Source of the DNA: Paenibacillus sp. USDA918EY | Lineage (GTDB): Bacteria; Bacillota; Bacilli; Paenibacillales; Paenibacillaceae | NCBI RefSeq assembly: GCF_009870825.1 | Contig: NZ_WTWY01000022.1 | Location: 21,489-85,488 of the forward strand | Direction: 5' to 3' | DNA length: 64,000 nt | Part shown: piece by piece, positions 58,992 through 64,000 of the stretch | How the letters are laid out: every line of letters begins with the position of its first letter | How positions within the stretch are numbered: the first letter of the stretch is position 1 | Position numbers and translations under genes: made by a program | Notes under the pieces: generated by a model | Database searches by the model: none | Seen by the model: only the letters and a program-made list of their open reading frames with translations | Told to the model about the DNA's origin: nothing

Positions 58992-59861
58992 CTATCCTTT
59001 GAGCAGCAACAAAAGCGTTCCCGCCGTCAGCAGCACCAATCCGGCCGTCGATTTCAGCGACAGCTTTTCCTTCAGGAAAACGAAGGCGAACAGCACCGTG
59101 ATCAAAATGCTGAGCTTGTCGATCGGCACGACGACGCTTGCCGGTCCGTCCTGCAGCGCTTTGTAAAAACATAACCACGACAGGCCCGTCGCCAGCCCGG
59201 ACAGGGTGATAAACAGCCAGCTTTTGCGGTCGATCCGTTTGATCTCTCGCTGCTTTTTTTGGGCAAACACGATCAGCCAAGCCATCAAAAGCACGACGAT
59301 CGTCCGGATGGCCGTCCCCAGGTTCGACTCGACGCCCTCGATGCCGATTTTGCCCAAGATCGAGGTTAATGCCGCGAACAGCGCGGATAAACAGGCGTAA
59401 ACCAGCCAGCTTCTGCGGACGGCGGACGCCGCTTTTTCCGATTTGCTTTTCTGGATCATCATATACGTGCCGGCCGCGATGACCACCATCCCGATGGCAT
59501 TGCTCCACGTCAGCCGCTCGCCGAGAAAAACGAACGCCAACATCATCGTCAGCACGTTGCTCGATTTATCCACCGGCGTGACCTTGTTGACGTCCCCGAG
59601 TTGCAGCGCCCGGAAATAACAGATCCAAGAAGCTCCCGTCGTCAAGCCGGACAACAGGAGAAACAGCAAGCTTTTCCCGCTTAAAGCCGTGATCGTGTTC
59701 TGCGACCCGACCACAAAAACCATCAGCCAGGAGAAAATCAACACGACCCACGTGCGCAGCGCGGTGGCCAAATTGGAGTCCACGTTGCGGATTCCGATTT
59801 TGGCGAGAATCGATGTGATGCCGGCGAACAGCGCCGACCCAAACGCAAAGGCAATCCACAT
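58992..59861 (-). CDS. EamA/DMT-family transporter
   Basis: Membrane transporter of 289 residues with ten hydrophobic segments arranged as two EamA repeats. The repeats are visible in parallel texts: ILAKIGIRNVDSNLATALRTWVVLI and ILGKIGIEGVESNLGTAIRTIVVLL; and TPVDKSSNVLTMMLAFVFLGERL and VPIDKLSILITVLFAFVFLKEKL. It probably exports a small metabolite. No clue to the substrate in the neighbours. Confidence 0.93.
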   Translation of the reverse strand: MWIAFAFGSALFAGITSILAKIGIRNVDSNLATALRTWVVLIFSWLMVFVVGSQNTITALSGKSLLFLLLSGLTTGASWICYFRALQLGDVNKVTPVDKSSNVLTMMLAFVFLGERLTWSNAIGMVVIAAGTYMMIQKSKSEKAASAVRRSWLVYACLSALFAALTSILGKIGIEGVESNLGTAIRTIVVLLMAWLIVFAQKKQREIKRIDRKSWLFITLSGLATGLSWLCFYKALQDGPASVVVPIDKLSILITVLFAFVFLKEKLSLKSTAGLVLLTAGTLLLLLKG

Positions 59862-60377
59862 TGCCGATCAGTCCCCCTTTGATGCCAAGATGCCGCCGAT
59901 CCGATCTTTATGTATCTGACCATTCACCGTATAGCATATGGATTTTAAAGCCGTTTACTCGCCGGGAAGGCCCATAAATTCCCTGCCTCATCACCATATC
60001 AGAAACGCAGCCAAGGCAGAAGACCCCAGCTGAAAAAAATCGCCTGCCCTTTGTCCGCCAAAATGAAGCGTGCAGCCGGACAGCCAAAAAACGACATCGT
60101 TTCCGAAAACGATAATGACGCCCAGGCGGTAATTCGACTTCATTTTGCGCCCGAAAGCGGCTTGGCTCGAACGGTGCGGTATCCTGTCGTGCGAAATCCC
60201 CGATTAGGATAAAATATCTACACAGAAATCAGCCAAACGAATAGTCGTTTGGCCCCTTGTTCGACCGCCGCGATCTCAAGTATGCTCTTGCTGCATCCAC
60301 GCGACACTGATCATGGCCCGCGGCTCCGGAGCCTCCAACGCAGCGGATCGGAAACGGAATGCCTTTTTGTCCCAAAA

Positions 60378-60393
60378 GTTTAAGCGCTTAAAC
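60378..60393. promoter_or_regulatory. LacI-type operator 1 upstream of csn
   Basis: GTTTAAGCGCTTAAAC is a perfect palindrome with a central CG, the form bound by LacI/GalR-family repressors. It is 151 bases upstream of the chitosanase start. Confidence 0.7.
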
Positions 60394-60468
60394 ATTATGT
60401 GAATACCGGAAGGAGGGATTTGCACCAAAAATATATTTTTTACTGTGTTCGTTTTTTATCCAGCGAAA

Positions 60469-60484
60469 GTTAAAGCGTTTTTAC
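60469..60484. promoter_or_regulatory. LacI-type operator 2 (degenerate) upstream of csn
   Basis: GTTAAAGCGTTTTTAC matches operator 1 at 12 of 16 positions. It lies 91 bases further downstream and 60 bases before the chitosanase start. Confidence 0.5.
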
Positions 60485-60543
60485 TTTTATCAAGAAAAAT
60501 CGAATACCGTTTTTGCCATTCATCACTTTTGGAGGGATAATCC

Positions 60544-61569
60544 ATGAACAATGCCAACAGACAAGCCGCCGCAAGAAAAAAACTGACCGCTTTCCTGCTC
60601 AGCTTCACGCTGGTCGGCTCATTGACGGCCATGTCCGGTCCCGTGCCGACAAAGGTTTTTGCCGACGAACATGCAGCTGCCGCGGAGCAGCCCGATGTGA
60701 CGGACTCCGCTGACAGCCCTGGTGCAGAAGTGAACGTACTCCCCGCCGGAGCTTCCGATGCGGACGTTCAAGCCTTCGCCGCTGCCGCGGGAAGCCATGA
60801 CGCCAATTTTTCCCCGGAAACGCTGCAATTTCTGAAAGCCAACACCGGCCTGGACGGCGAGCAGTGGGACAACATCATGAAGCTCGTCAACAAACCGGAG
60901 CAGGACGACCTCAACTGGACGAAATATTACGGATATTGCGAGGATATCGGAGATGACCGCGGGTATACCATCGGGATTTTCGGCGCGACGACCGGGGGGC
61001 CGAATGACGAAGGCCCGGACGGTCCCGACCTTTTTAAAGAGTACGACCGCGCCAAGGGCGCAAGCAACCCAAGCGTCGAAGGCGCCCTGAAGCGCCTTGG
61101 CATCAACGGCAAGATGAAAAACGGCATCCTCGTCATTTCGGACAGCAAAAGCAAGTTCGTCAGTAAGATCAACAGCCTCCAGAATGACGCGGCCTGGCGG
61201 GAAGCGATGTGGCGCACCTTCTATAACGTGTATATCAAATACAGCGTCGAGCAGGCGAGAAAACGCGGTTTTACTTCGGCGCTGACGATCGGCTCTTTTG
61301 TTGACACCGCCTTGAATCAGGGAGCGACGGGCGATTCCGGCAGCCTGGAAGGCATCCTTTCCCGCTCGGGAAGCAGCAAGGACGAAAAGACGTTTATGAC
61401 GAAATTTTACGCCGAACGGACCAAAATCGTCGACACCCACGATTACAACCAGCCGCCAAACGGGAAAAACCGCGTCAAACAATGGAGTACGCTTCTCAAT
61501 ATGGGCGAAACCGATTTGAAAGACGCCGATGCCGCGATCAAAAAAGTAACCGATTGGGAGCTGAAATAA
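60544..61569 (+). CDS. csn: Secreted GH46 chitosanase
   Basis: Extracellular endo-chitosanase of 341 residues. The N-terminal signal has basic RKK, a hydrophobic core AFLLSFTLVGSLTAM, and a likely cut near VFADE. A linker of about 45 residues precedes the catalytic domain at about 85. It follows the Bacillus circulans MH-K1 enzyme closely: FSPETLQFLKANTGLDGEQW, KPEQDDLNW with general acid Glu119, YGYCEDIGDDRGYTIGIFG with Asp137 as the second catalytic residue (same 18-residue spacing as Glu37/Asp55 there), and GFTSALTIGSFVDTALNQGATG. Ribosome site GGAGGG is seven bases before the ATG. It hydrolyses partly deacetylated chitin from fungal walls. Two LacI-like operators lie upstream. Confidence 0.97.
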   Translation: MNNANRQAAARKKLTAFLLSFTLVGSLTAMSGPVPTKVFADEHAAAAEQPDVTDSADSPGAEVNVLPAGASDADVQAFAAAAGSHDANFSPETLQFLKANTGLDGEQWDNIMKLVNKPEQDDLNWTKYYGYCEDIGDDRGYTIGIFGATTGGPNDEGPDGPDLFKEYDRAKGASNPSVEGALKRLGINGKMKNGILVISDSKSKFVSKINSLQNDAAWREAMWRTFYNVYIKYSVEQARKRGFTSALTIGSFVDTALNQGATGDSGSLEGILSRSGSSKDEKTFMTKFYAERTKIVDTHDYNQPPNGKNRVKQWSTLLNMGETDLKDADAAIKKVTDWELK

Positions 61570-61583
61570 GCCGGAAACCGGAA

Positions 61584-61618
61584 AAAGCAGCGGGCATCGC
61601 AAGCGGTGCCCCTGCTTT
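61584..61618. terminator. Terminator after csn
   Basis: Stem AAAGCAG..GGGCA with TGCCC..CTGCTTT with a one-base bulge. Lies between convergent csn and GH88 genes. Confidence 0.8.
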
Positions 61619-61652
61619 CTCAGTTCAAGTCTTTACGAAGTTCGATCATGCC

Positions 61653-62789
61653 TTATTCGTACCAATACCCCTTAATGCCCTTCGACATCCGGACCAGCGC
61701 CTCGAGGTAATAATAATCTCCCCAGATCATGTAGTCGTCCGGGCCGATGCCGCCGCGCACATGGTAGGAGCCGTGCTGAAGCAATCCTTCCGCGTCAGGA
61801 ATCCCGATCGTGGCGTAATTCTCCACAAGCGATGTCATCATCCGCTGCAAGGCTTCCTGCAGGCATGCGCGTTCCGGATCGTTTGCGTCCATCAGCTCGA
61901 GCAGCTCGAGCAAACCGCAAGCGACGATGGCCGAAGCGGAGCTGTCGCGGGACGTCCCCGGCTCGACCGGTGCGTCGAAATCCCAATAAGCGACGTCATC
62001 CTCCGGCAAATGCTCGATAAAATAGCGGGCCATCCGCTTGGACGTGTCGAGGAAACGCGCGTCCTTCGTATAACGATAGGATAAAGCAAAACCGTAGATG
62101 CCCCATGCCTGCCCGCGCGTCCACGTCGAGCCGTCCCGGTAGCCTTGATGCGTGCCGCCCCGGATGGCGTTGCCGTTTTCCGTGTCAAAATAAAACGTAT
62201 GATACGACGAGCCGTCGCCGCGAACGAGGAAACGCCGGCTGAGGAGCGCATGGCGGTAGGCGATATCGTAATATTTTTCATCGCCCGTCTGCCGATGGGC
62301 CCAATATAATAGCGGCAGGTTCAGCAAGCAGTCGATGATGATCCGCCCGCCGTTCTCCGGATCGCCTTCGGGACCCCAAGCCTGAATGGCTCCGATCCGC
62401 GGCCGCCAGCGTTGAAGCAGCTTGTCCGCCGCCTGCAGCCCAAGCTCCCGGGCCTTCTCGTCTTTCAGCACGCGCCACTGGGCCACGGCGGAAAGGGAAT
62501 ACAGAAACCCGATGTCGTGGTGGTCGAGGCTAATATGCTTTACCAAACGGTTGCGGTAATCGTCCAGCTGCGCCTCAGCCGCATCGCGAAAAAAAACGTC
62601 CCCGCCGTATTCGTAGCAAAGCCACATCATCCCGGTATAAAATCCTTCGATCCAGTCTACGTTCGCGCCCCAGTCGTAACGCTTCTCCCCCATGGCGTCT
62701 TTGCCCGCAATATGCGGAAAAAGCCCCGGGTGAGAACTGATATTCCGTTTCAACTTGGCCGCCGCGTCTTCAATCGCCTTTTGCCACAT
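61653..62789 (-). CDS. GH88-family unsaturated glucuronyl hydrolase
   Basis: Cytoplasmic glycosidase of 378 residues with the (alpha/alpha)6-barrel of GH88. Motifs are NVDWIEGFYTGMMWLCYEYG, GRIIIDCLLNLPLLYWA (catalytic Asp candidate), HQGYRDGSTWTRGQAWGIYGFALS, and DSSASAIVACGLLEL. Enzymes of this family remove the 4,5-unsaturated uronic acid from the end of disaccharides produced by lyases on glycosaminoglycans, ulvan or gellan. AAGGAG precedes the ATG. No lyase or importer lies directly beside it. It is convergent with csn. Confidence 0.93.
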   Translation of the reverse strand: MWQKAIEDAAAKLKRNISSHPGLFPHIAGKDAMGEKRYDWGANVDWIEGFYTGMMWLCYEYGGDVFFRDAAEAQLDDYRNRLVKHISLDHHDIGFLYSLSAVAQWRVLKDEKARELGLQAADKLLQRWRPRIGAIQAWGPEGDPENGGRIIIDCLLNLPLLYWAHRQTGDEKYYDIAYRHALLSRRFLVRGDGSSYHTFYFDTENGNAIRGGTHQGYRDGSTWTRGQAWGIYGFALSYRYTKDARFLDTSKRMARYFIEHLPEDDVAYWDFDAPVEPGTSRDSSASAIVACGLLELLELMDANDPERACLQEALQRMMTSLVENYATIGIPDAEGLLQHGSYHVRGGIGPDDYMIWGDYYYLEALVRMSKGIKGYWYE

Positions 62790-63192
62790 CGCCCGTTTTT
62801 CTCCTTTTCAAGTTCGGTTTCATGATTCGAAGCAACCTTGACGGTTGCCGGTCCCATTCCCTCCCGAAAAAAACCATGGCTATTCTTCTTGTCGTACGGG
62901 AAACGCCGCGAATGCGCTTACAAAAACTTTCGCGGAGGGGACAGCCGAAGCTGGTTCGGCCGCTTGTCCCAAGTGCGCCGCCTTTCGCGTGTGACCGCGC
63001 GTAAGGCCACCCGTTCCGGTATTCCGTACGATGCTGCGCAAATCTTAAGATGGATCAAATAGCGCCGCTGTCATGGGCCGAATGGTATTCCATAATAAGA
63101 TAATAGGCATCCGCCGCCAGGTTTGTCCATACCTTTTCACCATTCGGCACCGCCGTTGGCTTGTCCGCGTTTCCCCCGCCTTCGGTCGTTTT
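62790..63192. other. Intergenic region between GH88 and CYTH genes
   Basis: No promoter or terminator was placed with confidence. The right half (63055-63192, minus strand) continues the CYTH reading frame after its TAA stop for 46 codons with coding-like codon use. The rest shows nothing. Confidence 0.4.
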
Positions 63193-63687
63193 TTAACGGC
63201 TTTGAAGGTCGGCCCACACTTTTTTGTTGCTGTATTGTTTGTCGGAGCTGATTTCCCTGCCGAACCAAGCCGGCGGATCGAAGTTTTCCGCCTCCGCGAC
63301 GGATGCGAATTCCGCTTCCAGCACCAGCAGCTCGATTTGCCGGTAATCGTCGATTTCGACCACGCGGTCACCCCATAAGGCGGTGGTGCGCTTTTTGAAC
63401 AACGGGACCGCCCGATGTTTGGCAACCATTTGCTCGTACAGCCCTTCCGAAATGGCATACTCCACTTCCTCGCGGGCAATGCCGTGGCCTTTTTTGAACG
63501 TATGGGTGTATTCCGCCCGGCCGCTCGCCAGGTCGACGATTTTCCGAACCCTCAGCTCCTGGTCTTCATGAAGCGCCAAGTAGGTCTGTTCAATCAGCTG
63601 TTCTTTTTCGATTTTTAGCACGTTTTCTTCGATGAGCGCCGCCGGAAACGCCGGCAGCAAAAATTTTCGTTCAATCTCCAGGGCCAT
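63193..63687 (-). CDS. CYTH-domain phosphatase/cyclase
   Basis: Protein of 164 residues with the CYTH fold. The signature EIERKF (MALEIERKFLLP) opens the chain; further acid and base residues on the tunnel strands are ELRVRKI, EYTHTFKKGHG, REEVEY, and VEIDDY with LLVLEAEFAS. Members act on inorganic triphosphate or thiamine triphosphate, or are class IV adenylate cyclases; the bacterial YgiF/NeuTTM-like branch favours triphosphatase. ATG at 63687 has GGGAGG nine bases upstream; the much longer upstream frame is rejected. Its frame is also open for 46 codons after the stop. Confidence 0.88.
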   Translation of the reverse strand: MALEIERKFLLPAFPAALIEENVLKIEKEQLIEQTYLALHEDQELRVRKIVDLASGRAEYTHTFKKGHGIAREEVEYAISEGLYEQMVAKHRAVPLFKKRTTALWGDRVVEIDDYRQIELLVLEAEFASVAEAENFDPPAWFGREISSDKQYSNKKVWADLQSR

Positions 63688-63945
63688 GGATGGATTCCTC
63701 CCGTTTTCTCGCAATCTGAAACCAGTCACATTCATTATACGGGCGAACGCATGGAGGGACAATCGCAGGCCCGTCATCCCCGGGAGGCACGGTTGTTCCA
63801 GAGCCCATCGGGCCGGTCGCCAACTTATTCGTACAGGTAAATCCCCTACAATATGGGCCTGTAGCTTCGAAGCCGGTCCAAGTACTTTCTGGTGACCCGG
63901 AAGGTTCTGAATTCTGCGACTCGCAATCAAAACCACCCGTGTGAA
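63688..63945. other. Region between the CYTH gene and the IS end
   Basis: No gene or regulatory element is supported here; open frames lack ribosome sites. Confidence 0.45.
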
Positions 63946-64000
63946 TGAAGTGACCCCATAAAGTTAGACAGGTTATAATCATTAGGCAACTTGTTGGGCA
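63946..64000 (+). mobile_element. Left end of an IS3/IS150-like insertion sequence (cut by window edge)
   Basis: TGAAGTGACCCCATAAAGTT followed by AGACA has the form of an IS3-family (IS150-like) terminal inverted repeat, starting with TG. It is followed by TTATAAT, which could be the transposase promoter -10. The transposase genes would begin just beyond the edge. Confidence 0.65.

Larger units (their letters stand above)
59862..60543. other. Long intergenic region upstream of the chitosanase gene
   Basis: This 682-base region has no supported gene. It carries a perfect 16-base palindrome (60378-60393) and a degenerate copy (60469-60484). A 17-codon frame beginning TTG at 60420 behind GGAGGG could encode a leader peptide but is very weak evidence. 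Confidence 0.5.

Noticed and set aside
63193..63936. Longer CYTH protein starting at 63936
   Set aside because: The extra N-terminus has no ribosome site and the EIERKF signature belongs at the true N-terminus.

Overview
The window looks like chromosome from a Paenibacillus-type member of the Bacillales. The signs are lipobox lipoproteins, YesN/YesM-type two-component pairs beside CUT1 sugar importers, a GH46 chitosanase close to the Bacillus circulans enzyme, a BceRS-BceAB module, a CIRCE element and GlpP-type antitermination. Most of it is GC-rich and densely coding. The stretch from about 47.2 to 49.6 kb is clearly AT-richer and carries a transposase remnant, a dispersed repeat and lineage-specific small genes. 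I see one tRNA (tRNA-Pro GGG), no rRNA and no CRISPR array. The right edge enters what looks like an IS3-family element.

Layout, 0-25 kb. A CUT1 sugar importer (two permeases and a binding protein) lies with its YesN/YesM-like two-component pair and, after a terminator, a GH63-type glycosidase (1-7992). A second CUT1 operon (8169-15166) is unusual: binding protein, two permeases, an HlyD-type adaptor and an 848-residue secreted protein built of about six repeated beta-rich units. Next come a three-gene two-component/lipoprotein operon, a fused amidase-polysaccharide deacetylase, a SEC-C protein and htpG behind a perfect CIRCE operator.

Layout, 24-45 kb. A complete BceRS-BceAB-type peptide sensing and detoxification module runs on the plus strand (24295-28901). 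It is followed by an FAD aldonolactone oxidase/PLP aldolase pair, a DUF3298 protein and a Ugp-type glycerol-3-phosphate importer operon. That operon is preceded by glpP, with a terminator hairpin in the ugpB leader where GlpP antitermination is expected. Then come an aldo/keto reductase divergent from an HxlR regulator across a 34-bp palindrome, and a TetR-P450-CPBP cluster with two copies of the same operator.

Layout, 45-64 kb. Small hypothetical genes and a nucleotidyltransferase are followed by the AT-rich accessory strip. After that are a metallo-hydrolase, a large hybrid kinase with two kinase cores plus a SARP-like response regulator, a molybdate importer lacking its ATPase gene but with a divergent HTH/PBP regulator, a DMT exporter, a secreted chitosanase behind two LacI-like palindromes, a GH88 hydrolase and a CYTH phosphatase/cyclase.

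Taken together the genes describe a saprophytic cell invested in taking up and degrading plant or fungal saccharides, recycling phosphate esters, and sensing the envelope and antimicrobial peptides. The most unusual loci are the importer operon with an efflux-type adaptor and giant repeat protein, the GlpP-controlled ugp leader, the dispersed ~110-bp repeat, and the secreted protein whose signal-peptide start is out of frame by one base in an A8 run.
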